A stretch of DNA of 64,000 bases from Venatoribacter pacificus (GCF_025318105.1 NZ_JAOANI010000015.1:629006-693005); one strand, 5' to 3'; positions 8,419 through 16,588 are shown, counted from the first letter of the stretch. The notes: generated from the sequence alone by a model not told the origin. Numbers and translations are program-made.

Positions 8419-10107
8419 ATGTTCACACTATTCAGACGTGTTGTTCTCTCCGTCTTATTGTTAAATTTCAGCCCCTTTTTGCTGGCCGATGATGCTGCGG
8501 CTAATGCTCCGGGCAATGTTCCGGGCAATGTTCCGGGCAGTGCGGGTCAGGCCGATTATTCGCTGGCGGCGCTCAGCAAACAATTGATAAGCGCCAATTA
8601 TAAAGAAAAAGCCGCACTGGCCGAGCGTATTGCGCTCAGCGAAGATGATCAGGCCATTGCCATTCTGCAGGCACTGCTCGACAGTCGTCTCTATTACGTT
8701 AAAAGTAATGAACAAATACTACTGGTAGACAGTTCCGGTGAAGCGGACAGCGCACAGGATGCTTTTACCTTGCAGGCCGTCCCAGGACTGGGCAAACGCG
8801 ATATTAAAAAAATAGGCGTTAATAATTCGCTGCGGGTTGCGCTGCGCAGTCTTATTTCCCGTGCGCAGATTTCTTCGAAGCATAAACCGCAACGCATGGC
8901 GGCAGCGGAGAACCTGCTGAAAAGCAGCGATGATATCGATAAGGTGTTTATTAATCAGGCGATTGAGCGTGAAACCGATGCGGATGTTGCCAAAGTTTTA
9001 CACATCGTCCGTGCCTTAATGCAGTTGAAATCCAGTGAAACACAACAACGTATTGAAGGGTTAACCGCACTCGATGGTGCGCTTTATCCGGAAGCCCGTG
9101 CCGGACTGAGTGAATTTATCCGCAGTTTCAGTGATGAAGAAAAACTGTCACGTAAAAATGAATATCAGTTGGCGAAAACCACACTGACCGACATTGAAAA
9201 GCTGGTCAGCATTAATGGCTATATCGAAAACCTGTATTTTGGTCTGGCGCTGGGCGCAGTATTGCTGCTGGCGGCGATTGGTCTGGCCATTACCTTCGGG
9301 GTGATGGGCGTTATTAATATGGCCCACGGCGAAATGATTATGCTGGGTGCCTATACCACCTATGTGGTGCAACTGCTGATGCCGGAGCATATTGGTTTAT
9401 CTCTGGTGGTTGCTGTACCGGCCGCCTTTCTGGTCAGCGGCCTGGTTGGTGTATTGATTGAGCGTGGTGTGATCCGCCATTTATACGGTCGTCCGCTGGA
9501 AACCCTGTTAGCAACCTTTGGTATCAGCCTGATTCTGCAACAGGCGGTGCGTTCGATCTTCAGCCCGTTAAACCGTGAAGTGGCCACGCCTGAGTGGATG
9601 GCCGGTACCTTTATGATTAACCCGGCACTGGAACTGACCTGGAACCGCCTGTACATCATTATTTTCAGCCTGATGGTATTGGCACTGCTGGCGCTGGCAT
9701 TAAAACGCACATTGTTTGGTTTGCAGATGCGCGCGGTCACTATGAACCGGCCAATGGCCAGCTCTATGGGTATTAAAACCGGCTGGGTGGATGCGCTGAC
9801 CTTCGGCTTGGGCTCGGGTATTGCCGGTATTGCCGGCGTGGCCTTATCACAGCTGACCAACGTCGGACCGAATCTGGGTCAGGCGTATATTATCGACTCC
9901 TTTATGGTGGTGGTATTTGGCGGCGTCGGCAATTTATGGGGCACGCTGGTCGGCGCAATGACATTGGGTGTTGCCAATAAAATTTTCGAACCATTGGCCG
10001 GTGCGGTACTGGCAAAAATTATGGTGCTGGTATTTATCATCCTGTTTATTCAGAAGCGGCCGCGTGGATTATTCGCGCTGAAAGGCCGTGCAGTCGATAA
10101 CGGTTAA
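8419..10107 (+). CDS. urtB: Urea ABC transporter permease UrtB
   Basis: 562 residues: a signal-like segment (about 1-23), an extracytoplasmic alpha-helical region (about 45-260) with HEAT-like pattern, and a LivH-type permease domain with many membrane helices (about 265-555, beginning ENLYFGLALGAVLLLAAIG). The long N-terminal extension is normal for UrtB. Just after the signal there is a short tandem repeat (APGNVPGNVPGSAG). It forms the membrane pore together with UrtC. Confidence 0.92.
   Translation: MFTLFRRVVLSVLLLNFSPFLLADDAAANAPGNVPGNVPGSAGQADYSLAALSKQLISANYKEKAALAERIALSEDDQAIAILQALLDSRLYYVKSNEQILLVDSSGEADSAQDAFTLQAVPGLGKRDIKKIGVNNSLRVALRSLISRAQISSKHKPQRMAAAENLLKSSDDIDKVFINQAIERETDADVAKVLHIVRALMQLKSSETQQRIEGLTALDGALYPEARAGLSEFIRSFSDEEKLSRKNEYQLAKTTLTDIEKLVSINGYIENLYFGLALGAVLLLAAIGLAITFGVMGVINMAHGEMIMLGAYTTYVVQLLMPEHIGLSLVVAVPAAFLVSGLVGVLIERGVIRHLYGRPLETLLATFGISLILQQAVRSIFSPLNREVATPEWMAGTFMINPALELTWNRLYIIIFSLMVLALLALALKRTLFGLQMRAVTMNRPMASSMGIKTGWVDALTFGLGSGIAGIAGVALSQLTNVGPNLGQAYIIDSFMVVVFGGVGNLWGTLVGAMTLGVANKIFEPLAGAVLAKIMVLVFIILFIQKRPRGLFALKGRAVDNG
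8509..8532 (+). repeat. 12-base tandem repeat in urtB
   Basis: Two exact copies of CCGGGCAATGTT (8509-8520 and 8521-8532), with a partial third copy to about 8540. They encode PGNV repeats in the linker just after the UrtB signal segment. The unit is a multiple of three, so copy changes would keep the frame. Confidence 0.85.
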
Positions 10108-10118
10108 GGGGCAGGAAT

Positions 10119-11330
10119 ATGACACAGACAAAACAATTGGGCCCGTTAACCCGCTTACTGATGAACGATGCCGCCGGGCGGAAATTACTGCTGGTATTGG
10201 TGCTGATGGCGATTTTTATTCCGCTCAGCAATCTGCTATTGCCGGAAGGCTCGTTTTTCCATGTATCGACCTACACCATGACACTGCTGGGCAAGTATTT
10301 GTGTTACGCCCTGCTGGCGATTGCGGTGGATTTAATCTGGGGCTACTGCGGTATTTTAAGCCTGGGCCACGGTGCATTTTTTGCGCTGGGTGGTTATGCC
10401 ATGGGCATGTATCTGATGCGTCAGATTGGTGACCGCGGTGTGTATGGTAATCCTGAGTTGCCCGACTTTATGGTATTCCTCAACTGGACCGAACTGCCGT
10501 GGTACTGGCTCGGTTTTGACCAGTTCTGGTTCTCTATGCTGATGGTATTGCTGGCGCCGGGCATTCTGGCATTTGTGTTCGGCGCGCTGGCATTCCGCTC
10601 GCGGGTAACCGGCGTCTATCTGTCGATTATTACCCAGGCACTGACCTATGCATTGTTGCTGGCCTTCTTCCGCAACGATATGGGGTTTGGCGGCAATAAT
10701 GGCTTAACCGACTTTAAAGATATTCTTGGTTACAGCCTGCAGTCGGATAACACCCGTGCGGTGCTGTTTATTGCATCGGTGCTGGCGTTAATGCTGGGCT
10801 ATTTAATCAGCCGTTTTATCGTTACTTCAAAACTCGGTCGGGTGTTGGTGGCTATCCGTGATTCGGAATCCCGTGCACGTTTTCTTGGTTATCGGGTTGA
10901 GCATTACAAGCTGTTTGTGTTTGTGGTGTCGTCGATGCTGGCCGGTGTGGCCGGAGCGTTATATGTGCCTCAGGTCGGTATTATTAATCCGGGTGAATTT
11001 GCGCCGATTAATTCGATTGAAATCATTATCTGGGTAGCCGTAGGTGGCCGCGGCACATTGTTTGGTGCAGTGATTGGCGCGATGCTGGTGAACTATGCCA
11101 AAACTTATTTTACCGGTGCGTTTGCCGAACTCTGGTTGTTTATGCTGGGCGGTTTGTTTGTACTCACCACGCTGTATCTGCCTAAAGGGGTGGTGGGCTT
11201 ATGGGCGCAGCTGAAAGAAAAGTATCCGCTGAAAAAACAGAAGGCGTTGCTATTGTCGCCGCAGGATCAATCCTCTGTAGTGACTAACGATGAGCCCGGT
11301 TCAGAAAAGCCTGTGGGAGAAAAAGCATGA
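10119..11330 (+). CDS. urtC: Urea ABC transporter permease UrtC
   Basis: 403 residues, a LivM-type permease with about ten membrane helices. Typical stretches include DLIWGYCGILSLGHGAFFALGGYA and VAVGGRGTLFGAVIGA. A hydrophilic tail (about 365-403) ends in the cytoplasm. Its ATG follows an AGGA site, 11 bases after urtB. Its stop overlaps the urtD start by four bases, so translation is coupled. Confidence 0.92.
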   Translation: MTQTKQLGPLTRLLMNDAAGRKLLLVLVLMAIFIPLSNLLLPEGSFFHVSTYTMTLLGKYLCYALLAIAVDLIWGYCGILSLGHGAFFALGGYAMGMYLMRQIGDRGVYGNPELPDFMVFLNWTELPWYWLGFDQFWFSMLMVLLAPGILAFVFGALAFRSRVTGVYLSIITQALTYALLLAFFRNDMGFGGNNGLTDFKDILGYSLQSDNTRAVLFIASVLALMLGYLISRFIVTSKLGRVLVAIRDSESRARFLGYRVEHYKLFVFVVSSMLAGVAGALYVPQVGIINPGEFAPINSIEIIIWVAVGGRGTLFGAVIGAMLVNYAKTYFTGAFAELWLFMLGGLFVLTTLYLPKGVVGLWAQLKEKYPLKKQKALLLSPQDQSSVVTNDEPGSEKPVGEKA

Positions 11331-12106
11331 GTCTGCAAACGCCAAAACATATTGATAACCCATCGGTACTTTATATGGATGGTGTCAGTGTCAGCTTTGA
11401 TGGTTTTAAAGCGTTGAATTCGTTATCCATGGTGATCGCTCCGGGTGAAATGCGCGCCATTATCGGGCCGAACGGTGCGGGTAAAACCACCATGATGGAT
11501 GTCATTACCGGTAAAACCCGCCCGGATACCGGCACCATTATGTTTACCGATCACCATAAAAAGGAACACGATCTCACCCGCTTCGACGAAGCGGACGTCG
11601 CCAATCTGGGCGTAGGACGTAAATTCCAGAAGCCGAGTGTGATTGAAAGCCTGACGGTGTTTGAAAATCTGGAAATGTCGCTGAAAGGTGGGCGCGGTAT
11701 CTGGCAGGCGTTACTGCATAAGCTGAGCGCCGAAAAAGCACAGAAGCTGGATGAGATTATGGACATGATTGATCTGGCGGATAAACGTGAAGAGCTGGCC
11801 GGTAGCTTATCCCATGGTCAGAAGCAGTGGCTGGAAATCGGCATGCTGCTGGGACAGGAGCCACAACTGCTGCTGATTGACGAACCGGCCGCGGGTATGA
11901 CCGATGAAGAAACCATGAAAACCGCCGAACTGTTTAAGCGCCTGGCACAAAAGCATTCGTTAATGGTGGTCGAACACGATATGGATTTTATCGAAGCGCT
12001 GGATTGCAAAGTGACCGTGCTGCACGAAGGTCATGTTCTGGCGGAAGGCTCACTGGCCACAGTAAAAGCCAATCCACAGGTGATCGAAGTTTATTTAGGC
12101 CGCTAA
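11327..12106 (+). CDS. urtD: Urea ABC transporter ATPase UrtD
   Basis: 259 residues with all ABC motifs: Walker A GPNGAGKTT (about 46-54), a variant signature LSHGQKQWLEIG, Walker B LLLIDEPAAGMT and a switch histidine in VVEHDMDFI. It is LivG-like. One of the two ATPases that drive urea import, in ATGA overlap with urtC. Confidence 0.92.
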   Translation: MSLQTPKHIDNPSVLYMDGVSVSFDGFKALNSLSMVIAPGEMRAIIGPNGAGKTTMMDVITGKTRPDTGTIMFTDHHKKEHDLTRFDEADVANLGVGRKFQKPSVIESLTVFENLEMSLKGGRGIWQALLHKLSAEKAQKLDEIMDMIDLADKREELAGSLSHGQKQWLEIGMLLGQEPQLLLIDEPAAGMTDEETMKTAELFKRLAQKHSLMVVEHDMDFIEALDCKVTVLHEGHVLAEGSLATVKANPQVIEVYLGR

Positions 12107-12126
12107 CCGGCGGTGAGGATGATGGG

Positions 12127-12825
12127 ATGCTAAACGTAAATCAACTGGATGTTTCTTATGGTGCCAGTCAGGCGCTGTATAACGTCTGCATGAATGCCGA
12201 GGTTGGCAAGGTTACCTGTGTGCTGGGTCGTAACGGTGTGGGCAAAACCACATTAATGAAAGCGTTGTCCGGGCACCTGGCCGCAAGCAGTGGTGATATT
12301 CAGTGGCAGGGTAAGTCGCTGAATGGTATTGCGCCTTTTGATCGTGCACGACAAGGCATTGCCTATGTGCCGCAGGGCCGGGATATTTTTGCCCAGCTGA
12401 CGGTGGAAGAGAATCTACAAACCGCATTTTCCGCGTTGCCGAAAAGTCAGCGCCGTATCGACCCGGAAATCTATTCGCTATTTCCGGTGCTGCAACAAAT
12501 GCTGAAACGCCGTGGCGGAGACTTATCCGGTGGACAGCAACAACAGCTGGCGATTGCCCGGGCGTTATTGCTGAAACCAAAATTGCTGATTCTGGATGAA
12601 CCGACGGAAGGCATTCAGCCGTCCATTATTAAAGACATCGGCAGTGTGATTAAACTGCTGCGTGACCGTGGCGAAATGGCCATTGTGCTGGTTGAGCAAT
12701 ACCTCGATTTTGCCGCGGAACTGGCGGATGAGTTTATGATTCTCGAACGGGGTCGGGTAGTGGCATCCGGTGCCGGTAGTGAGCTGGCCAGCTCGCAACA
12801 GGCGAAAGAGCTGCTGGCGATTTAG
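12127..12825 (+). CDS. urtE: Urea ABC transporter ATPase UrtE
   Basis: Started at ATG 12127, which gives 232 residues beginning MLNVNQLDVSYG, the usual LivF-type N-terminus. The frame is open further upstream, but only across urtD. Motifs: Walker A GRNGVGKTT, signature LSGGQQQQLAIARAL, Walker B LLILDEPTEGIQ. It is the last gene of the transporter operon, which ends at a strong terminator at 12865. Confidence 0.92.
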   Translation: MLNVNQLDVSYGASQALYNVCMNAEVGKVTCVLGRNGVGKTTLMKALSGHLAASSGDIQWQGKSLNGIAPFDRARQGIAYVPQGRDIFAQLTVEENLQTAFSALPKSQRRIDPEIYSLFPVLQQMLKRRGGDLSGGQQQQLAIARALLLKPKLLILDEPTEGIQPSIIKDIGSVIKLLRDRGEMAIVLVEQYLDFAAELADEFMILERGRVVASGAGSELASSQQAKELLAI

Positions 12826-12864
12826 CGGCAATACACTCAGTGTTCATTACTCTGTTTTTATTAA

Positions 12865-12896
12865 AAGAAAAGCCGGAGCGTGCTCCGGCTTTTCTT
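12865..12896. terminator. Bidirectional terminator between urtE and ubiK
   Basis: A perfect long hairpin: AAAGAAAAGCCGGAGC on the left pairs with GCTCCGGCTTTTCTTT on the right. A-rich on one side and T-rich on the other, so it can end urtE from the left and ubiK from the right. Confidence 0.9.
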
Positions 12897-12910
12897 TATT
12901 AGGTCAGATT

Positions 12911-13159
12911 TTACTGCTGTTGCTGTTGCTGCTGTTCAAGCTGGTTGAGTTTGCCCTCCAGCTCGGCCAGTTTGGCCTGGGTACGACGCAGCGCTTCGGC
13001 CTGCACCTCAAATTCCTCACGGCTGATCAGATTGGCGCTGCTCAGCAGGCTCTGCAATTGGCTCTGTAGCATTAAGCGCACATCGGCTGACAGACCGGCC
13101 AGCGGGCTTTGTTGCAGCAGTTGTTCGATACGGTTACGGATTTGTTCGCTGTTCATCAT
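12911..13159 (-). CDS. ubiK: UbiK-family ubiquinone biosynthesis accessory factor
   Basis: 82 residues, mostly coiled coil (about 40-75, EEFEVQAEALRRTQAKLAEL), ending in a run of eight glutamines. The N-terminal helix region (IRNRIEQLLQQSPLAGLSAD) is typical of YqiC/UbiK. These trimeric proteins help UbiJ and the Ubi metabolon under oxic conditions and associate with the membrane. Translation may start at either of the two first methionines. Convergent with the urt operon, sharing its terminator. Confidence 0.85.
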   Translation of the reverse strand: MMNSEQIRNRIEQLLQQSPLAGLSADVRLMLQSQLQSLLSSANLISREEFEVQAEALRRTQAKLAELEGKLNQLEQQQQQQQ

Positions 13160-13332
13160 TGGGCTTCCTTATATATAGGCGGCAGTTTATCACGCTGTGC
13201 AAACAGGCCCCAGCATCGTGCCTTGCGTCAGGGCACTGCATTCTTCCTGTTTATGTCAATCCGGGCCTTTGCCCCGTTTTATTTCCTTGCATGACTTTAC
13301 GCATCAAATTAGTGCCTATGCTTACCCTTGAG

Positions 13333-13349
13333 TGCACCAAAAAGGGCTG
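13333..13349. promoter_or_regulatory. NtrC-like enhancer site upstream of porin-glnK-amtB
   Basis: TGCACCAAAAAGGGCTG carries a perfect TGCACCA half-site. A second weaker GCACC-type half-site starts near 13363, 30 bases downstream (about three helical turns), as in paired NtrC enhancers. The first is about 130 bases from the predicted start. Confidence 0.5.
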
Positions 13350-13442
13350 AAAACCGGCCCGGCGCACCGCCTTTGAACTGCTACGAGGGCTTTTTTGCTA
13401 AAGGTTGCCGCTAACTCCCTGAAAAACCGCATTTTTTAAAAG

Positions 13443-13459
13443 TTGGCACAGCCGCTGCT
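13443..13459 (+). promoter_or_regulatory. Sigma-54 promoter of the porin-glnK-amtB cluster
   Basis: TTGGCACAGCCGCTGCT has a full TTGGCAC -24 element, a near-consensus -12 element (CTGCT for TTGCT) and the exact 10-base GG-to-GC spacing. The predicted start is near 13470, about 80 bases before the ATG at 13552. Confidence 0.75.
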
Positions 13460-13551
13460 ATAAGACATGTACAAGGTAAGTACAGAAAGAAAACGGTGCG
13501 TTCACCGGTTTACTTAATAAAAGCTTTGAATAACTGATGAAGGAAAGAACC

Positions 13552-14244
13552 ATGAAAAAACTGTCTCAAGCAATCGCTCTGGCTGGTGTGATGACTGCAG
13601 GTCTGGCCGCTGTTTCTACTGCGCAGGCTGAAGTTGAAGTTTCTGCATCGGCAACTGTTGCCAGCATGTATTTGTGGCGTGGTCAGGATCTGGGGAATGG
13701 CGCTGCTGCTGTTTCTGGTGATCTGACAGTTAGTGCTTCCGGCGCTTATGCAGGCGTATGGACTTCAAGCGGTGATACCTCTTGGGGTAATGAATACGAT
13801 CTGTACCTGGGCTATGGCGCTGAAATGGGTGACTTCAGTTATGACGTAATCCTGTGGAACTACGTATATCCAAAGGGTGATGGTGCAGCTGGTAATCCGG
13901 ATGATCGTGGCAATACCTTTGACTATGCCGATGCAATTATCTCTTTGGGTTATGCCGGTGCTTCTTTCACTTACTACAAGCCTATTGGTGCTGAGAGTGA
14001 CGATAACTCCAGCTACTTCACCCTGGGTTATGGCTTGGATGCCTACTCTTTCACGCTGGGTAAAGCCGACGATGGCGATGACAGCGATTACACCCACCTG
14101 GATGTAGGTTATGCCTATAACGATAACCTGGCGTTCACTCTGTCCAAAGTAATCGACCAGAGTGCTGATCTGGACAAAGGCGAAGCCGGTGTTGATGAGG
14201 ACCTGAAAGTGGTTGTTTCTTACAGCCTGCCTATCTCTATGTAA
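13552..14244 (+). CDS. TorF-family putative outer-membrane porin
   Basis: Start ATG 13552 follows AAGGAAAG. The 230-residue product has a signal peptide (about 1-26, ending STAQA) and a beta-rich acidic mature part that opens VEVSASATVASMYLWRGQD, the hallmark of the TorF (Gcw_chp) family, with many alternating aromatic-polar strands up to a C-terminal beta strand. It lies between a sigma-54 promoter and glnK-amtB, with no T-run terminator before glnK. This context suggests a porin made under nitrogen limitation, perhaps for ammonium or small nitrogen solutes; that role is inference. Confidence 0.82.
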   Translation: MKKLSQAIALAGVMTAGLAAVSTAQAEVEVSASATVASMYLWRGQDLGNGAAAVSGDLTVSASGAYAGVWTSSGDTSWGNEYDLYLGYGAEMGDFSYDVILWNYVYPKGDGAAGNPDDRGNTFDYADAIISLGYAGASFTYYKPIGAESDDNSSYFTLGYGLDAYSFTLGKADDGDDSDYTHLDVGYAYNDNLAFTLSKVIDQSADLDKGEAGVDEDLKVVVSYSLPISM

Positions 14245-14253
14245 AAAGCATAC

Positions 14254-14281
14254 AATGGCCCGTGCCCCCGCATGGGCCATT
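14254..14281 (+). other. Hairpin between porin gene and glnK
   Basis: Arms 14254-14265 and 14270-14281 form a 12-pair stem (one G-U pair) around a CCCC loop. There is no T-run after it. It may act as an mRNA end-protecting or partial-termination element that sets porin output above glnK-amtB. Confidence 0.6.
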
Positions 14282-14322
14282 AATAAAACCTAAACTCGTA
14301 GCGTTTAACAAAGGGGTTTTCT

Positions 14323-14661
14323 ATGAAACTCATTACAGCTGTGGTTAAGCCATTCAAACTCGACGATGTGCGTGAAGCGCTGTCAGAGATTGGCGTTCAG
14401 GGCATCACAGTGACCGAAGTAAAAGGTTTCGGCCGTCAGAAAGGTCACACTGAACTGTATCGTGGTGCTGAATACGTGGTGGATTTTCTGCCTAAGGTAA
14501 AAATTGACGTAGCGGTAGCTGACGACCTGACTGAAAAAGTCATCGAAGCCATCACCAAAGCGGCGAACACCGGCAAGATTGGCGACGGAAAAATCTTCGT
14601 TACCAACCTGGAACAAGTCATTCGTATCCGTACCGGTGAAACCGGCGCAGACGCGATCTGA
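14323..14661 (+). CDS. glnK: P-II nitrogen regulatory protein GlnK
   Basis: 112 residues, the exact P-II length. The T-loop holds the uridylylation site Y51 (RGAEYVVDF), and the C-terminal signature is GKIGDGKIFV. It senses 2-oxoglutarate, ATP/ADP and glutamine status by uridylylation, and blocks AmtB when nitrogen is plentiful. GlnK rather than GlnB is chosen because it sits 45 bases upstream of amtB. Confidence 0.93.
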   Translation: MKLITAVVKPFKLDDVREALSEIGVQGITVTEVKGFGRQKGHTELYRGAEYVVDFLPKVKIDVAVADDLTEKVIEAITKAANTGKIGDGKIFVTNLEQVIRIRTGETGADAI

Positions 14662-14706
14662 TCCTTCCTCATTAAATGAATCAGAGCCTTATGCGGGGGG
14701 CTTAGA

Positions 14707-15975
14707 ATGGAAAATAATATTTTCGAACTCCAGTACGCGTTGGATACCTTTTATTTTCTGGTATGCGGTGCGTTAGTCATGTGGATGGCGGCAGGTTTCG
14801 CCATGCTGGAAGCGGGTCTGGTCCGCTCTAAAAATACCACTGAAATTCTGACTAAAAACGTCGCGCTGTTTGCGATTGCCTGCACCATGTATCTGGTGTG
14901 CGGTTATCAGATTATGTACGGCGGCGGTTACTTCCTGTCAGGCATCACCGAAGTGGATTCTGCTGCAGTACTGGCTGATTTCGCGGCGCGTGAAGATGGC
15001 TTCCAGGGTGGTTCTATCTACTCCGGCGCTTCAGACTTCTTCTTCCAGGTTGTGTTCGTAGCGACTGCAATGTCCATCGTATCCGGTGCTGTTGCTGAGC
15101 GTATGAAGCTGTGGGCTTTCCTGGCTTTCGCGGTAGTGATGACTGCGGTTATCTACCCAATGGAAGGCGCGTGGACCTGGGGTGGTGCTTCTGTATTCGG
15201 TATGTACAGCCTGGGTGATGACTTTGGTTTCAAAGACTTCGCGGGTTCCGGCATCGTACACATGGCAGGTGCTACTGCAGCGCTGGCTGGTGTGATCCTG
15301 CTGGGTGCACGTAAAGGCAAGTACGGTCCTAACGGTGAAATCCGTGCGATCCCTGGTGCTAACCTGCCAATGGCGACTCTGGGCACGTTCATCCTGTGGA
15401 TGGGTTGGTTCGGCTTCAACGGTGGTTCTGTACTGAAACTGGGTGATATCGGTAATGCACATGCGGTAGCTGTTGTGTTCATGAACACTAACGCAGCAGC
15501 GGCTGGTGGTCTGCTCGGCGCTCTGGTTCTGGCTTACATCCTGTTCCGCAAAGCGGATCTGACCATGGCTCTGAACGGTGCTCTGGCTGGTCTGGTTGCT
15601 ATCACTGCAAGCCCTGACACACCAACGCCTTTCGTAGCGACCATCATTGGTCTGATCGGTGGTGCGATTGTTGTACTGTCTATCCTGACTCTGGATAAAA
15701 TGAAAATCGACGACCCGGTTGGTGCGATCTCTGTACACGGTGTAGTTGGTCTGTACGGTCTGCTGGTTGTACCGGTAACTGCAGACGGCACTACCTTCGG
15801 TGGCCAGTTGATGGGCGCAGCAACGATCTTCGTATGGGTATTCGCGGCTTCCTTCATCACCTGGATGGTGCTGAAAGTGATCATGGGTCTGCGTGTTACT
15901 GAAGAAGAAGAGTACGAAGGCGTGGATCTGTCTGAGTGCGGTATGGAAGCCTACCCTGAGTTCACCAATAAATAA
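14707..15975 (+). CDS. amtB: Ammonium transporter AmtB
   Basis: 422 residues with about 11 membrane helices. The conserved pore features are visible: DFAGSGIVHMAG with the first pore histidine, and GAISVHGVVGLYG with the second. The protein starts directly with the first helix region and shows no separate cleaved signal. It carries ammonium across the inner membrane and is gated by GlnK, encoded just upstream. The C-terminal tail (about 395-422) is the GlnK-contact region. Codon use is strongly biased, suggesting high expression. Confidence 0.94.
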   Translation: MENNIFELQYALDTFYFLVCGALVMWMAAGFAMLEAGLVRSKNTTEILTKNVALFAIACTMYLVCGYQIMYGGGYFLSGITEVDSAAVLADFAAREDGFQGGSIYSGASDFFFQVVFVATAMSIVSGAVAERMKLWAFLAFAVVMTAVIYPMEGAWTWGGASVFGMYSLGDDFGFKDFAGSGIVHMAGATAALAGVILLGARKGKYGPNGEIRAIPGANLPMATLGTFILWMGWFGFNGGSVLKLGDIGNAHAVAVVFMNTNAAAAGGLLGALVLAYILFRKADLTMALNGALAGLVAITASPDTPTPFVATIIGLIGGAIVVLSILTLDKMKIDDPVGAISVHGVVGLYGLLVVPVTADGTTFGGQLMGAATIFVWVFAASFITWMVLKVIMGLRVTEEEEYEGVDLSECGMEAYPEFTNK

Positions 15976-16002
15976 TTGGTAACACTCAGCCAACGCTGAA
16001 AT

Positions 16003-16036
16003 AAAAAAGCCGGTCAGGAAACTGACCGGCTTTTTT
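16003..16036 (+). terminator. Terminator after amtB
   Basis: Stem AAAAAAGCCGGTCAG / CTGACCGGCTTTTTT around a GAAA tetraloop, followed by the T-run. It lies 27 bases after the amtB stop. Confidence 0.92.
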
Positions 16037-16063
16037 GTGTGTAAGTATTAAACATCATGCATA

Positions 16064-16111
16064 AAAAAACGCCACAACAGCACAGATACATCATTGGCTG
16101 GCGGCGTTTTT
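16064..16111 (-). terminator. Probable terminator of the small gene at 16132
   Basis: AAAAACGCC near 16065 and GGCGTTTTT near 16103 are complementary, with a loop of about 30 bases. Read leftward it ends in a T-run just past the stop of the minus-strand gene. The loop is long, so this is only moderately convincing. Confidence 0.45.
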
Positions 16112-16131
16112 AGCGGACGATTAAGCCAGAT

Positions 16132-16314
16132 TTATTCGGCTAAGAAATCTTCCAGGTCGTGTTCCAGTCGTTTGCGTTCCAGGTGGGCTTCGATGGCGCG
16201 GCGTGCCATCAGTTTTTTCGACATTTGGGATTCTTTATTAACGACGACTTTGCCGTCCCGATCAAAAGAGACAACTTCTTCGTGGGCTTCGAATTTCATT
16301 GCTGCTTCCATCAT
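16132..16314 (-). CDS. Small PA3496-like putative envelope protein
   Basis: 60 residues. The charged C-terminal helix (LMARRAIEAHLERKRLEHDL, then EDF) resembles the conserved end of the PA3496 family, annotated as putative envelope-integrity proteins. There is no signal peptide or membrane segment. A GGGAAAGATG sequence precedes the start. Function unknown; the family call rests on this short motif. Confidence 0.6.
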   Translation of the reverse strand: MMEAAMKFEAHEEVVSFDRDGKVVVNKESQMSKKLMARRAIEAHLERKRLEHDLEDFLAE

Positions 16315-16507
16315 CTTTCCCTCTGGTTGATCACAGTAAATCCTGCTGTGATTTTTCTTTTTATTGGTTTCAAAAGAATGACAGTAATCGTTAGTCAGGC
16401 CAAATTCTGTTCAATACCGTTAATGCAGCACAAGCGTACTAATGATGGTGCTGAGGCCATATAGATCGTGGGGTTGCTGCTTTTGAGGGTGGCCAGAGGA
16501 GAATTTT

Positions 16508-16588
16508 ATGGCCAAAGTACTGAGCAAAAAGTCATCGGCAGTTTTAGTTTATGTCGTAAATTGTCTGGTTATGATGTCTGGAAGCTGA
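16508..16588 (+). CDS. Candidate 26-residue hydrophobic small protein
   Basis: ATG 16508 is preceded by AGAGGAG with a six-base gap, one of the best ribosome binding sites in the window. The product would be MAKVLSKKSSAVLVYVVNCL followed by VMMSGS: a short basic start and one possible membrane helix. It lies in the gap between the PA3496-like gene and hexR. No family is recognised. Support is only the ribosome site and the membrane-like composition. Confidence 0.3.
   Translation: MAKVLSKKSSAVLVYVVNCLVMMSGS

Larger units (their letters stand above)
13160..13551. other. Regulatory intergenic region between ubiK and the porin gene
   Basis: 392 bases without a convincing gene. The left part should hold the ubiK promoter. 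The right part holds the NtrC-like sites at 13333 and about 13363 and the sigma-54 promoter at 13443, listed separately. Short open frames here have no ribosome binding site support. Confidence 0.7.

Noticed and set aside
13463..13480. GTACAAGGT near the glnK-cluster start as a second GntR operator
   Set aside because: It matches only one half of the palindrome at 4164, and the other half is missing.
13765..14280. A 171-codon frame antisense to the porin gene
   Set aside because: The porin has a signal peptide, good ribosome site and family signature; the antisense frame has none.
15031..15993. A 320-codon open frame antisense to amtB
   Set aside because: amtB is certain on the other strand. 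The antisense product is low in hydrophobic residues and rich in Gln, Thr, Arg and His, as expected from the mirror of biased codons, and shows no family motif.
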